A stretch of DNA of 64,000 bases. Source: Hyphomicrobiales bacterium. Its GTDB lineage: Bacteria > Pseudomonadota > Alphaproteobacteria > Rhizobiales > JACESI01. The translations under genes and the position numbers were made by a program. This document shows, piece after piece, positions 53,980 through 63,036 of the stretch. The stretch is from positions 62,001-126,000 of the forward strand of contig JBDXGY010000005.1 in assembly GCA_039989895.1 (NCBI GenBank). The letters run 5' to 3'. The notes under the pieces were generated by a model. It saw only the letters and a list, made by a program, of their open reading frames with translations. It was not told where the DNA came from and did not search any database. Within the stretch, counting starts at the first letter, position 1; every line of letters starts with the position of its first letter.

Positions 53980-54743
53980 TTTCCCGAAAATCCGCCGTCG
54001 ATCATTAAGGTCTGACCGGTAATGTAACCAGACGCCTTTGAGGCAAAGAATAAAATTGGACCGTCAATATCGGATGGCTCACCATTACGGCCGATGCAGG
54101 TTTGGCTCGCGTTACGTTCAGCGCGCACTGGGTCATTGAAAACAGCCTTTGTTAATTCAGTGCGAAAAAAACCCGGCGCCAGACCATTGGCGGTGATGCC
54201 ATATTGCGACCATGCCTCAGCCATGGAGCGGGTCAATTGCACAATGGCTCCTTTAGATGCACCATAAGATACACCCCCAGGAAACGCGCGGTAGCTTTGC
54301 AGAGAGGCAAAATTGATGATCCTGCCAAACCCGCGCTCTCTCATGGCAGGCACAAAGGATTGCGCCAAAAAAAACGGTGTCGCGAGATTTAAATCTAGCG
54401 TGACATCCCAGCCTTGTGGGGTTACCTCATCAGCCACCTCGCGGGTATTAATGCCAGCAGCATTAACGAGGATATCGGGTGAGCCAAATATATCGCTTAC
54501 TTCATTTGCAATTTTGGTCAACGAGGATCTATCAGCCAAATCACCGACCACGAAACCAGCCGAACCGGAATTATCAGCTGCCCAACGTGAGAGCATATCT
54601 TCGCGCCGTGCGACACCAACAACGGATGCACCTGCGCTGATAAGGATGTCCGCAGCACGACGACCTAACCCAGAACTCGCCCCCGTCACACAGGCAATTT
54701 TACCGTTTAGATCAAATAAAGAATGCGGCAGGCTCTCGTCCAT
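53976..54743 (-). CDS. Short-chain dehydrogenase/reductase
   Basis: 255 residues. Classical SDR: TGASSGLGRRAADIL (cofactor), NAAGINT, catalytic Ser in INFASLQSYRA, YGASKGAI (Tyr-x-x-x-Lys), and GFFRTELTKA. First gene of a two-gene operon with the zinc dehydrogenase, divergent from the LacI gene. Likely works on a polyol-like or DHPS-type substrate, by context only. Confidence 0.85.
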   Translation of the reverse strand: MDESLPHSLFDLNGKIACVTGASSGLGRRAADILISAGASVVGVARREDMLSRWAADNSGSAGFVVGDLADRSSLTKIANEVSDIFGSPDILVNAAGINTREVADEVTPQGWDVTLDLNLATPFFLAQSFVPAMRERGFGRIINFASLQSYRAFPGGVSYGASKGAIVQLTRSMAEAWSQYGITANGLAPGFFRTELTKAVFNDPVRAERNASQTCIGRNGEPSDIDGPILFFASKASGYITGQTLMIDGGFSGK

Positions 54744-54849
54744 AGCTTTTCCAAAGTCAGATAAGGTTGTTAATTAACAAGCTTTCAAATGATAATAGTC
54801 AATAGCGCTACCCTAAAGTAGATCGTGCATTCATAGTCAGCATTCATGT

Positions 54850-54865
54850 ATGTAAGCCATTACAT
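54850..54865. promoter_or_regulatory. Candidate LacI-family operator 1
   Basis: ATGTAAGCCATTACAT, with arms ATGTAA and TTACAT and a 4-bp spacer, in the divergent region between the SDR gene and lacI. Same arms as the site at 56040-56055. Confidence 0.65.
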
Positions 54866-54967
54866 TTTGTCTGACAAGTCACAACATATTATGCTACATT
54901 TGATTCAAAGGGCAGGTAACTCAATATGCCCCCTAAAAAACATGCTTCATTTTGAAGGGGCTATCAA

Positions 54968-55987
54968 TTGATAAAACGCAACTTGCCAACATTAGAAGAG
55001 GTTGCAAAGGCGGCAAAGGTTTCTACCGCTACAGCGTCACGCTGCCTTAATGAACCGCACAAAGTATCTGCCAAAACGCGCGAACGCGTCTTAGAGGTTG
55101 TAAAGCAATTACGATATAGTCCGAATTTTGGTGCGCGAGCTATCGCTGCCAATCGCACCAATACCTATGGCGTTGTTATCCCGACGATGGAAAATGCAAT
55201 TTTTGCGCGTGGCATAGAGGCTTTTCAGCAAACACTGCACAATCATAATGCAACCATGCTTGTTGCAAGCTCATCATATGACCCAGAACAAGAAGAACAT
55301 CAGATACGAACGATGATTGCGCGTGGCGCTGATGGATTAATGCTCATCGGCACACAGCGCGACCCTGAGATTTATTCATTTTTGTCTGACCGCAATATCC
55401 CCCTTGTTATCGCTTGGGCATGTCCGAGCGACAAGTCACACTCCTATGTTGGTTTTGATAATCGCTCCTCTATGAAACAGCTCGCTCAAAAAGCTATAGA
55501 GCTGGGCCATCGTTCCTTTGCTTATATCTCGGCCAAGACCCGCATGAACGACCGGGCGCATAACCGTATCTTAGGGGCAAAAGATGCCCTTAAAGATGCA
55601 GGCATAGATCCTGATTCCATGCCAATCATAGAAACCAATCAATCGATAGAATGCGGGCGTAAAGCCTTTCATGATGTTATCGCAAACAACGCGCGTCCTA
55701 CCGTCATATTTGGGGGCAATGATGTGCTTGCTGTTGGAGCTTTGCAGGGAGCCCGAGAAGCTGGGTTAAGCGTGCCTGATGATATTTGCATCACAGGCTT
55801 TGATGACATTGAATTAGCGACAGTCACAAATCCTGCATTAACTACCGTTCATGTGCCACACCGTGATATGGGCAGCATTGCTGCTGAAACTTTATTTTCA
55901 ATGGTAAAAGAGAGCACCGGCCCACATCATATCAAACTTGATACTTATATTGTCGAACGCGCGACACTGACTGCGTTAACAAACTAG
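54968..55987 (+). CDS. LacI family transcriptional regulator
   Basis: 339 residues. N-terminal helix-turn-helix TLEEVAKAAKVSTATASRCL and LNEPHKVSAKTRERVLEVVK, then a periplasmic-binding-protein-like sensor (YGVVIPTMENAIFARGIEAF; FGGNDVLAVGALQGAREAGL; DDICITGFDDIELATVTNPA). The start is TTG or ATG near 54968; TTG 54968 gives MIKRNLPTLEEV with a Shine-Dalgarno AAGGGG. Two palindromes with identical arms, one before its own gene and one before hpsN, make it the likely controller of both operons; ligand unknown. Confidence 0.9.
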   Translation: MIKRNLPTLEEVAKAAKVSTATASRCLNEPHKVSAKTRERVLEVVKQLRYSPNFGARAIAANRTNTYGVVIPTMENAIFARGIEAFQQTLHNHNATMLVASSSYDPEQEEHQIRTMIARGADGLMLIGTQRDPEIYSFLSDRNIPLVIAWACPSDKSHSYVGFDNRSSMKQLAQKAIELGHRSFAYISAKTRMNDRAHNRILGAKDALKDAGIDPDSMPIIETNQSIECGRKAFHDVIANNARPTVIFGGNDVLAVGALQGAREAGLSVPDDICITGFDDIELATVTNPALTTVHVPHRDMGSIAAETLFSMVKESTGPHHIKLDTYIVERATLTALTN

Positions 55988-56039
55988 TACAACCAATCTG
56001 CCTCTTGCATCTTCATATTTTTTACTGTAACTAACCATA

Positions 56040-56055
56040 ATGTAATAGCTTACAT
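56040..56055. promoter_or_regulatory. Candidate LacI-family operator 2
   Basis: ATGTAATAGCTTACAT, same 6-bp arms and 4-bp spacer as 54850-54865, ending 23 bp before the hpsN-like start. Confidence 0.65.
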
Positions 56056-56078
56056 TTTAATATGAAAGCAAAAGTATT

Positions 56079-57380
56079 ATGACCTATACCTACCTTAAGA
56101 AGTCCACATTAAAGCCTTCAAGCGATACCAGTGATGTTCGCGAGACAGTGCAAACCATCCTCGATGAGATCGAAGCTGGTGGTGATGAAGCAGCGCTTAA
56201 ATATGCGGCTAAGTTTGATAAATATACTGGCAATTTAATTGTTACTGACGAAGAAATTGAAGCAGCAATTGCACTTGTTCCTGAAAAGTTGAAAAGCGAC
56301 ATCCAATTTGCCCACGACAATGTTCGCAAATTTGCTGAAGCTCAAAAAGCTACACTCAAAGATATTGAGGTGGAAATTGTGCCAGGCCTCATCGCTGGCC
56401 AAAAAAGCATTCCTTGCCAGACCGCCGGTTGCTATATACCCGGTGGGCGCTACAGCCACATCGCCTCTGCCATTATGACTGTGACAACGGCTAAGGTTGC
56501 CGGATGCAGCAACATTATTGCCTGTTCACCTCCACGACCTGATGTAGGCATTGCCCCTGCCATCATCTATGCATCCCATATCTGTGGTGCAGATAAGATT
56601 TTAGCCTTAGGCGGCGTTCAAGGAATTGCCGCAATGACATTTGGCCTCTTTGGCCTCACCAAAGCCGATATTCTCGTTGGTCCAGGGAACCAATTTGTTG
56701 CGGAAGCCAAACGTATCTTATTTGGACGTGTCGGTATTGATATGTTTGCTGGCCCAACCGACAGTCTTATTTTGGCAGATAAAACAGCCGATGCTGAGAT
56801 GGTTGCTGCAGACTTGGTTGGTCAGGCTGAGCATGGATATAATTCACCTGTTTGGTTGGTCACCGATGATCAAACACTCGCAGAAAAAGTAATTGAAATT
56901 GTTCCGCGATTGATTGCTGATCTACCAGAACTCAATGCTAAAAATGCGGAGGCTGCTTGGCGCGACTATGCTGAGGTTATCTTATGCTCCAACCGTGATG
57001 CTATGGCCGCTAAATCAGATGAATATGCCCCTGAGCATTTGACCGTGCAGGCCGAAGACCTAGACTGGTGGCTTGCGCGTCTGGAATGTTATGGCTCACT
57101 TTTCCTTGGAGAAGAAACAACCGTTGCCTTTGGTGATAAAGCTTCTGGCACCAATCATGTTTTGCCAACCTCGCAGGCTGCAAAATATACGGGTGGTCTT
57201 TCAGTTCACAAGTACATGAAGATCGTCACGTGGCAAAAAGCAACCCGTGAGGGTGCCAAGCCGATCGCTGAGGCTACGGCACGTATCTCGAGACTTGAAG
57301 GCATGGAAGCCCATGCACGAACAGCTGACATCCGTTTAAAAAAGTATTTCCCCGGCGAAACATTCGATCTACAACCTTAA
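56079..57380 (+). CDS. hpsN: Sulfopropanediol 3-dehydrogenase (HpsN-like, HisD family)
   Basis: 433 residues of the histidinol dehydrogenase family. AGCYIPGGRYSHIASAIMTV, GPGNQFVAEAKRILFG, GPTDSLILAD, AEHGYNSPVWLVT and SGTNHVLPTSQAAKYTGGLS are the HpsN-type versions of the HisD motifs rather than the histidine-pathway type, and it is not in a his operon. HpsN oxidises (R)-DHPS to (R)-sulfolactate with NAD in two steps. First gene after lacI; 35 bp before the comD-like gene. A related alcohol substrate cannot be ruled out. Confidence 0.8.
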   Translation: MTYTYLKKSTLKPSSDTSDVRETVQTILDEIEAGGDEAALKYAAKFDKYTGNLIVTDEEIEAAIALVPEKLKSDIQFAHDNVRKFAEAQKATLKDIEVEIVPGLIAGQKSIPCQTAGCYIPGGRYSHIASAIMTVTTAKVAGCSNIIACSPPRPDVGIAPAIIYASHICGADKILALGGVQGIAAMTFGLFGLTKADILVGPGNQFVAEAKRILFGRVGIDMFAGPTDSLILADKTADAEMVAADLVGQAEHGYNSPVWLVTDDQTLAEKVIEIVPRLIADLPELNAKNAEAAWRDYAEVILCSNRDAMAAKSDEYAPEHLTVQAEDLDWWLARLECYGSLFLGEETTVAFGDKASGTNHVLPTSQAAKYTGGLSVHKYMKIVTWQKATREGAKPIAEATARISRLEGMEAHARTADIRLKKYFPGETFDLQP

Positions 57381-57415
57381 ATCTGTTTTGATGGCCTAAA
57401 GGCTAGGAGTTTAAC

Positions 57416-57913
57416 GTGACAGTAAATGATAAAATATTGAACAGCTTTGTAAAAAACAAAGTTGAATTCGTGACAACTGTGCCTTGCAAGCAGTTAGCTG
57501 GTGTCATTGAAGGTATCGAGAAAAACGATGCTATTATGCATGTGCCATCAAACAAAGAAGATGAAGGCATGGGGTTATGTGCTGGGGCTTATATGGGCGG
57601 CAAGCGCTCGGCAATCATCATGCAAAACACGGCAATTGGTGTCACCATCAATACATTGGCTACCTTGATCCAATATTACAATATACCCCTACCGATGCTG
57701 ATCAGCTATCGCGGCGAAATTGGTGAGCGCGTTGCCTGTCAGGTCGAAATGGCGGTTCATACCAAGGCCCTTTTGAGCCAAATGAATATTCAGACATATC
57801 ATTTCCATAAACCTGATGATGTGGAGGAGTTGGACAGTATTTTGAACCACACCTTCATGAGCCGTAAGCCAACAGCCATTTTAACAGACTCCAATTTTTG
57901 GGGAGGATACTGA
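57416..57913 (+). CDS. comD: Sulfopyruvate decarboxylase alpha subunit (ComD-like)
   Basis: 165 residues from GTG 57416 (TAGGAG at normal spacing). PYR-domain of a split ThDP decarboxylase: FVTTVPCKQLAGVIEGIE, VPSNKEDEGMGLCAGAYMGG (with the conserved Glu) and QNTAIGVTINTL. With the beta subunit it turns sulfopyruvate into sulfoacetaldehyde; phosphonopyruvate decarboxylases are close relatives. Adjacent to an hpsN-like gene, sulfopyruvate is the better guess. Starts 35 bp after hpsN. Confidence 0.82.
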   Translation: MTVNDKILNSFVKNKVEFVTTVPCKQLAGVIEGIEKNDAIMHVPSNKEDEGMGLCAGAYMGGKRSAIIMQNTAIGVTINTLATLIQYYNIPLPMLISYRGEIGERVACQVEMAVHTKALLSQMNIQTYHFHKPDDVEELDSILNHTFMSRKPTAILTDSNFWGGY

Positions 57914-57914
57914 T

Positions 57915-58478
57915 ATGATCCGCAGTGAAATCATTAAAAACCTTATTCCTGTCATTGAAGACGAATTAGTTGTCTGCAACATCGGCCTACCAAGTCAGGA
58001 ACTGCATATGATGGGCGATCGGCCCACAAATTTTTATATGCTTGGCACGATGGGGCTTTCTTCATCCATTGGGCTTGGACTTGCGCTTGCGCAGAATGAA
58101 AAGGTCATTTCCATTGATGGAGATGGGTCTGTCTTGACCAATCTTGGAACTTTGCCAACAATCGCCAATAATGTTGCTAATAATTATATCTTATTCGTGG
58201 TCGACAATGGCAGTTACGGATCAACTGGTGATCAGCCAACCTATGCAGGCATGAAAACATCTCTAGCAGAAGTCGCGCGCGCCTGCGGTTGTGAAAATGT
58301 CATCGAATGCCAAGCAGAAGACGCTGCTGATGTGATGAAGGGTGCCCTTGCTGGGGAAGAAATGGCCATCATCATTTGCAAATGCGAATCTGGCAATATC
58401 CCCGTACCGGTGATTGAACTCGATGCGCCCGTTATACGCCACCGCTTTATGCAAGAAGTGGCTCGCAAAAACCAGTAA
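57915..58478 (+). CDS. comE: Sulfopyruvate decarboxylase beta subunit (ComE-like)
   Basis: 187 residues, the ThDP/PP half: GTMGLSSSIGLGLALAQN, then GDGSVLTNLGTLPTIANNVA with the metal-binding GDGS and VVDNGSYGSTGDQP. Begins one base after the alpha subunit stop, with GGAGG in place, so equal expression is likely. The product, sulfoacetaldehyde, would need Xsc or a reductase, neither of which is in the window. Confidence 0.85.
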   Translation: MIRSEIIKNLIPVIEDELVVCNIGLPSQELHMMGDRPTNFYMLGTMGLSSSIGLGLALAQNEKVISIDGDGSVLTNLGTLPTIANNVANNYILFVVDNGSYGSTGDQPTYAGMKTSLAEVARACGCENVIECQAEDAADVMKGALAGEEMAIIICKCESGNIPVPVIELDAPVIRHRFMQEVARKNQ

Positions 58479-58523
58479 GCACTCGCTTAAAGGTCTCTCG
58501 AATGAATAAAACGCAGGAAACCG

Positions 58524-59645
58524 ATGTTCACTAACCCGACACTTCATTCCTGCCTAGATGCTCGGCTGATCGCGAAGCGGCGTTTGCCGGGCATGATTTT
58601 TGACTATATCGATGGCGCGGCAGGCGAAGGCTATGGCGAGGCGTTAAACCGCGAAGCAATACGCGCCATTCGCCTGATGCCCCGTGTTTTGAATAATGTC
58701 GAACACCGCTCCCTAAGCGTCGATGTTTTTGATAAAAAATCTGCCCTGCCTTTTGGCATCAGCCCGATGGGTATGTGTAATCTCGCGGGCCCAGGAACAG
58801 ATCAAGCCTTTGCAGGTTTGGCTGCAAAGCACGCGATTCCGCTTGGAGTTTCCACCGCCTCATCCACATCGCTTGAAGAATTAGGCATGGCGGCAAAAGG
58901 CAATGCATGGTTCCAGCTTTATTTCAGCGGCAATGAAAATGCATCCAATGCGCTCATCAAACGTGCGGAAAACGCTGGTTACAGAACACTTATTCTGACT
59001 GTTGATGTGCCAGAAGTTGGGCGCAGGCCGCGCGAACTCAGGCGCGGATTTAAAATGCCGTTCAAAATGGGACCTCGCCAAGCGCTTGATTTTGCACTCC
59101 ATCCACGATGGTCGCTTGCAACACTCCTTCAAGGCCGACCACAGCTTGCCAATTTTGGTGGGGAATACGGCGAATTTGATCGCACCAGCAGCCGTGCTGG
59201 CGCTGATTGGGATTTACTTAAAAAAATTCGCGATGGCTGGAAAGGTAATCTGGTTGTCAAAGGCGTTTTGAATGTTGAAGATGCGCTAAAAATGCGCGCT
59301 ATGGGCGTTGACGCTATACAGGTTTCAAGCCACGGCGGGCGACAGCTCGATAGCGCCCCTACCCCGATCCATGCCCTGCGCTCCATTCGCATAGCTATTG
59401 GTGATGACTATCCTTTGTTTTTTGACAGCGGCATTCGAAGTGGCGATGATATTATCAAAGCCTATGCCATGGGCGCTAATTTCGTTTTTCTTGGTAGGCC
59501 CTTTTCGTTTGCTATGGCAGCTGCCGGTGCCAAAGGCGTTGCCGAGATGGCAGACGTACTGGCAACAGAAACGAGCATAACTCTAGCTCAACTGGGCCTA
59601 TCAGACATCAACGCCGTTACTCACGATGTGATCGTCGCTGATTAA
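58524..59645 (+). CDS. FMN-dependent alpha-hydroxy acid dehydrogenase (LldD-like)
   Basis: 373 residues, TIM-barrel of the lactate/glycolate oxidase family. FDYIDGAAGEGYGEALNREA, LPFGISPMGMCNLAGP, WFQLYFSGNE (Tyr), ILTVDVPEVGRRPRELRRGF, VVKGVLNVEDAL (Lys), VSSHGGRQLDSAPTPI (catalytic His, Arg). Oxidises a 2-hydroxy acid to the 2-oxo acid. After comDE it could oxidise sulfolactate to sulfopyruvate, replacing the known sulfolactate dehydrogenases; lactate is the safer general guess. Its stop meets the convergent fumarase gene 3 bp on. Confidence 0.85.
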   Translation: MFTNPTLHSCLDARLIAKRRLPGMIFDYIDGAAGEGYGEALNREAIRAIRLMPRVLNNVEHRSLSVDVFDKKSALPFGISPMGMCNLAGPGTDQAFAGLAAKHAIPLGVSTASSTSLEELGMAAKGNAWFQLYFSGNENASNALIKRAENAGYRTLILTVDVPEVGRRPRELRRGFKMPFKMGPRQALDFALHPRWSLATLLQGRPQLANFGGEYGEFDRTSSRAGADWDLLKKIRDGWKGNLVVKGVLNVEDALKMRAMGVDAIQVSSHGGRQLDSAPTPIHALRSIRIAIGDDYPLFFDSGIRSGDDIIKAYAMGANFVFLGRPFSFAMAAAGAKGVAEMADVLATETSITLAQLGLSDINAVTHDVIVAD

Positions 59646-59648
59646 ACA

Positions 59649-60350
59649 TCAGCCGATCAATTCATCAGACTTATCATCCGTTTCACCAAACCGCTTGAGG
59701 GTCGCAGGTTTTGTGCCTTCATAGACTTTGTCTAGGTTTTCTGAAATCTTCTTGTTTTCACGCTCAAACAAGCTGTTACCTGCGAGATCACTTTCCACAA
59801 TAAACGGGCCCATGTTTTCAGCTTCTAAAACCCACATAGCTTGCGCAATACCAAGTTCTTTATTCCAGTGCACCGTTTTCACCCGCTTCACACCACGCCC
59901 CAAAAGCGCGCCCGTGCCATAGCCCACGGTCGTTAAATAGATCGCGCCATTGGGCACAAAATGTTCTTTGTAATCTGATGGGCTCATACCACCTTTGCCG
60001 ATAATGAGCTTCGCGCCAGATTTAGCCATCCATTCGCCTATCCACTTTGAAAAACGGAAGGAGGCTGTAGCCGTCACGGCACCAAGCTCATAGGTGCCGT
60101 CATCGTTGATGCGCGCTGCGGGCGAGCAATGGAAATTAGCGGCACTCTCACTTGGCAATTCCATTGGAATATTCGCCTTATCTTCAAGTGCACGCATATA
60201 AACACCCTCACGGGCGGTATAAATCAAGCCATCTAGATAAACCACATCACCGATGCGAAGCTCGGCTAGGGCTTCAGGCGTTGGCGTCGTGCTCAGGCGG
60301 ATTTTTCTGTATTTATCTGTTCCTGCTGTTCTAGGGGTGGCATCTCCCAT
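59649..60350 (-). CDS. Class I fumarase/tartrate dehydratase beta subunit
   Basis: 233 residues. KIRLSTTPTPEALAELRIGD and VVYLDGLIYTAREG open the beta-type domain; FSKWIGEWMAKSGAKLIIGK, YLTTVGYGTGALLGRGVKRV and WNKELGIAQAMWVLEAENMG follow. Pairs with the alpha subunit to hydrate fumarate or dehydrate a tartrate-like acid through a [4Fe-4S] cluster. Overlaps the alpha gene by 58 bp; no later start would keep the conserved N-terminus. Last gene of the SDH-like operon. Confidence 0.85.
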   Translation of the reverse strand: MGDATPRTAGTDKYRKIRLSTTPTPEALAELRIGDVVYLDGLIYTAREGVYMRALEDKANIPMELPSESAANFHCSPAARINDDGTYELGAVTATASFRFSKWIGEWMAKSGAKLIIGKGGMSPSDYKEHFVPNGAIYLTTVGYGTGALLGRGVKRVKTVHWNKELGIAQAMWVLEAENMGPFIVESDLAGNSLFERENKKISENLDKVYEGTKPATLKRFGETDDKSDELIG

Positions 60351-61276
60351 TCGACAGTCTCCCTGCGTTGATAATCGGTGAACCAGTCAGGGTCTGTGCG
60401 ATATTCGACACGCCCATCTGGATAAACGCGCGCCACAGCGCGGCGCGATGAAAGACAAAAAGCATGGACCGACATCTGCATGCCGCCCGTATGGCAATAG
60501 CCCACCTCAATGTGCGCATCGACCACCATGGACTTGCCGACGAAGCCCATCGCGCCCATGCCGATGCTATTGCCCAATTCTTTTAACTCGTCTTCAAGCT
60601 CGGCAATTTTAGGGTCTGAATTTTTAGAGCCAACAGTGCGCAAACAAGCAGCACGTTTGCCAAGCACCATGCAGGTGTCTTTGCAGCCGCCAAGCCCGAT
60701 GCCTATAATGGCTGGCTGGCAGGCCAAGCCGCGCTTGCCAAAAGCCACAAGACTATCGAGATAAAAGCGCTTGATGCCCTGAATACCGTCGGAGGGAAAA
60801 AGCATTCTGTAGTCTGTACCAAACAAGCCCCCCTTATGAACCGTGATGAGATCAATCCATTCACCGCCCGGCTCATAGCCATATTCAATTTCTGGCGCGC
60901 CAATGCCAACATTGTTGTCATGGTCCGTGCGCCACAAAGGGTGCACACGATTAGGGCGTAGTGGCACGCCATTTGTGGCATTGGCTGTTGCGCGCCGCAA
61001 CGCCGCTTCAAGCGCGATTGGCCCGCCTTCCACTTGAGTTTCATTACCCATTTTAACATACCAGCGCGGCGTACCTGTATCACCACACATAGCGCGGCGG
61101 TCTTCTTTGGCGGCTTCATAGTTTTCTAACATTGCCTGAAGTACGAAAGAGGAAAGATCACCATCCTCAACCTTTGCAGCGCTCTTGAGACCATCCAGAT
61201 AATCTTGCGGTATCTCAATCGCGGCCTTATCCATCAGGACTTCTGCTGTGCTTTGAATTAAATCAATCGAGATCAT
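60293..61276 (-). CDS. Class I fumarase/tartrate dehydratase alpha subunit
   Basis: 327 residues. MCGDTGTPRWYVKMG and ATANATNGVPLRPN near the front, GIGLGGCKDTCMVLGKRA and YCHTGGMQMSVHAFCLSSRR at the back, with three conserved Cys positions for the [4Fe-4S] cluster. Two-subunit class I hydratase like TtdAB or archaeal fumarase rather than single-chain FumA. Overlaps the flavoprotein stop as ATGA. Substrate (fumarate, L-tartrate or other) not determined. Confidence 0.87.
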   Translation of the reverse strand: MISIDLIQSTAEVLMDKAAIEIPQDYLDGLKSAAKVEDGDLSSFVLQAMLENYEAAKEDRRAMCGDTGTPRWYVKMGNETQVEGGPIALEAALRRATANATNGVPLRPNRVHPLWRTDHDNNVGIGAPEIEYGYEPGGEWIDLITVHKGGLFGTDYRMLFPSDGIQGIKRFYLDSLVAFGKRGLACQPAIIGIGLGGCKDTCMVLGKRAACLRTVGSKNSDPKIAELEDELKELGNSIGMGAMGFVGKSMVVDAHIEVGYCHTGGMQMSVHAFCLSSRRAVARVYPDGRVEYRTDPDWFTDYQRRETVEWEMPPLEQQEQINTEKSA

Positions 61277-63033
61277 TGTGCGGCCACCAAAGTTTCAGGT
61301 TCACTAGAGGGCAAAATGGTCTCCCCCGGTTTGACGATTGTAAATTGGACATCTTCGCGTGTCACATCAACTGTATCACCATTTTTGCGCGCGACCGTAT
61401 AATAAGAGCTTTCCATAGCACCGCTATCAGGAAAATCCTCGCGGTAATGCGCGCCGCGTGAATTTTCGCGCTCAATACCCGCTCTCGCTATGACATCGGA
61501 TACATCACACAAACTCGCCATATTGAGCCAATCATGCCACGTCAGATTAAAGGCAAGATTGTCTGAGGCAACGCCAATCTCCATGAGTTCCGCTTTGATT
61601 TCTTCAATTCGCGCAATTCCACGCTCCATGCCAACCTTGTTACGGATCACGCCCGCATCATCCCACATCGCTTCTTGCAATGCCATTCGCAGTTTTTGAA
61701 CATTAGCTGGTTTCTTTGAGAAAGGATGACAAGCCCGCTCAACCTCGGCACTCAAAACACTTTCATCCGCATCACGCAAAGCGCCCATTGAGCGAATATC
61801 TTTACCCATCACATCACCAGCTACTCCACCATAGACCGTGGAATTGGCAACACCATTGCCACCAAGACGGTTAGAGCCATGCGCGCCGCCAGCGTCTTCG
61901 CCTGCGACATAAAGACCTTCCATTGCCGTGCGTGCATCAACATCTACGACCACCCCGCCCATGAAGTAATGCGCGGTCGGCACGACCTCAACCAAGCCAC
62001 CGGCCAGATCAAAACCACTGTCAGCGCAGCGCTTGACCATGCCTTTGAATTTTTGGCGGACATTTTCAACGCCAAGATGCGCCATGGAGATATAAACGCC
62101 GCCGTTTTGGGACGAATTGTTTTTCTTCATTTCTGCATAAATACCACGACTAACAACATCGCGTGTCGCACGTTCACCAAGGGGGTCATAATCAAACATA
62201 AAACGGTTTTCAGCCCCGTTGAGAAGTTGCCCGCCTGCCCCGCGCAAGCCTTCTTCCAAAACGGTTCCTGTCATTTTTGTATGATCACCCGCTAGCAATC
62301 CGGTTGGATGGAACTGCACCATTTCCATATCGCGCAAGGGAAGACCAACACGCAAAGCCATGGCAAGACCGTCCATTGTCTTATCACCGGAAGGCGTATG
62401 ATATTTATACATGGTGGGACCACCACCCGTTCCCATCAAGACGGTTTTCGCCCGCACGAACCTGAACTTACCTGTGCGCATATCGATGAATAAAACACCA
62501 GCCAGTGCGCTGCCGTCTTTAGTCGGAATTAAACCTATGGCTCGGTGTTCTTGAAGTTTTTCAACGGGCCGAGCAAGCACTTGTTCCATCAATCGGCTGA
62601 TGATCTCAATACCCGTCAAATCACCTTTGTGAACTGTCCGGTCAGCGGTCTGCCCCGCGAAGGCTTTTTGATGCAGGGAACCATCGGCATTACGATCAAA
62701 GAAGCAGCCAATCTCATTTTCCAGTTCGCGAATACGCACAACAGCCTGTTCGCAAAGCTTCCAAGCCATATCTTGATCAGGCAACCATTTGCCGCCAATG
62801 ATCGTATCCATGAAATGGCGCTCAACTGTGTCACCGCCACCCAGCGCGACATTATAACCACCTTGCACCATGCGAGTGCAGCCGCACTTTCCGATTAGCC
62901 CTTTTACCGCAATTGTGATCTTCGTGCCTTTGGGTGCAGATTGCTGAGCATGAAGGGCTGCAAACATGCCAGCACCACCCGTCCCAAGGATCAAAATATC
63001 TGTGTCATGTCTTTCAATATCATGCGTTGCCAT
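61273..63033 (-). CDS. Succinate dehydrogenase/fumarate reductase-like flavoprotein subunit
   Basis: 586 residues. FAD fold ILILGTGGAGMFAALHAQ; capping/active site FHPTGLLAGDHTKMTGTVLE, VVPTAHYFMGGVVVDVD and GAHGSNRLGGNGVANSTVYG. In SdhA/FrdA a His in SHT-x-A-x-GG carries covalent FAD; here the same spot reads GCTRMVQGG with Cys52, so FAD is probably not His-bound. With a b-type cytochrome, an anchor and an iron-sulfur subunit it forms a full respiratory complex; substrate may differ from succinate. 3 bp after the cytochrome gene, 4 bp overlap with the hydratase. Confidence 0.87.
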   Translation of the reverse strand: MATHDIERHDTDILILGTGGAGMFAALHAQQSAPKGTKITIAVKGLIGKCGCTRMVQGGYNVALGGGDTVERHFMDTIIGGKWLPDQDMAWKLCEQAVVRIRELENEIGCFFDRNADGSLHQKAFAGQTADRTVHKGDLTGIEIISRLMEQVLARPVEKLQEHRAIGLIPTKDGSALAGVLFIDMRTGKFRFVRAKTVLMGTGGGPTMYKYHTPSGDKTMDGLAMALRVGLPLRDMEMVQFHPTGLLAGDHTKMTGTVLEEGLRGAGGQLLNGAENRFMFDYDPLGERATRDVVSRGIYAEMKKNNSSQNGGVYISMAHLGVENVRQKFKGMVKRCADSGFDLAGGLVEVVPTAHYFMGGVVVDVDARTAMEGLYVAGEDAGGAHGSNRLGGNGVANSTVYGGVAGDVMGKDIRSMGALRDADESVLSAEVERACHPFSKKPANVQKLRMALQEAMWDDAGVIRNKVGMERGIARIEEIKAELMEIGVASDNLAFNLTWHDWLNMASLCDVSDVIARAGIERENSRGAHYREDFPDSGAMESSYYTVARKNGDTVDVTREDVQFTIVKPGETILPSSEPETLVAAQ

Positions 63034-63036
63034 GGG

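Noticed and set aside
60293-60350. 58-bp overlap of hydratase alpha and beta genes as a possible frameshift fusion
   Set aside because: Both subunits are complete with their own normal ends; split two-subunit forms are standard for this class.
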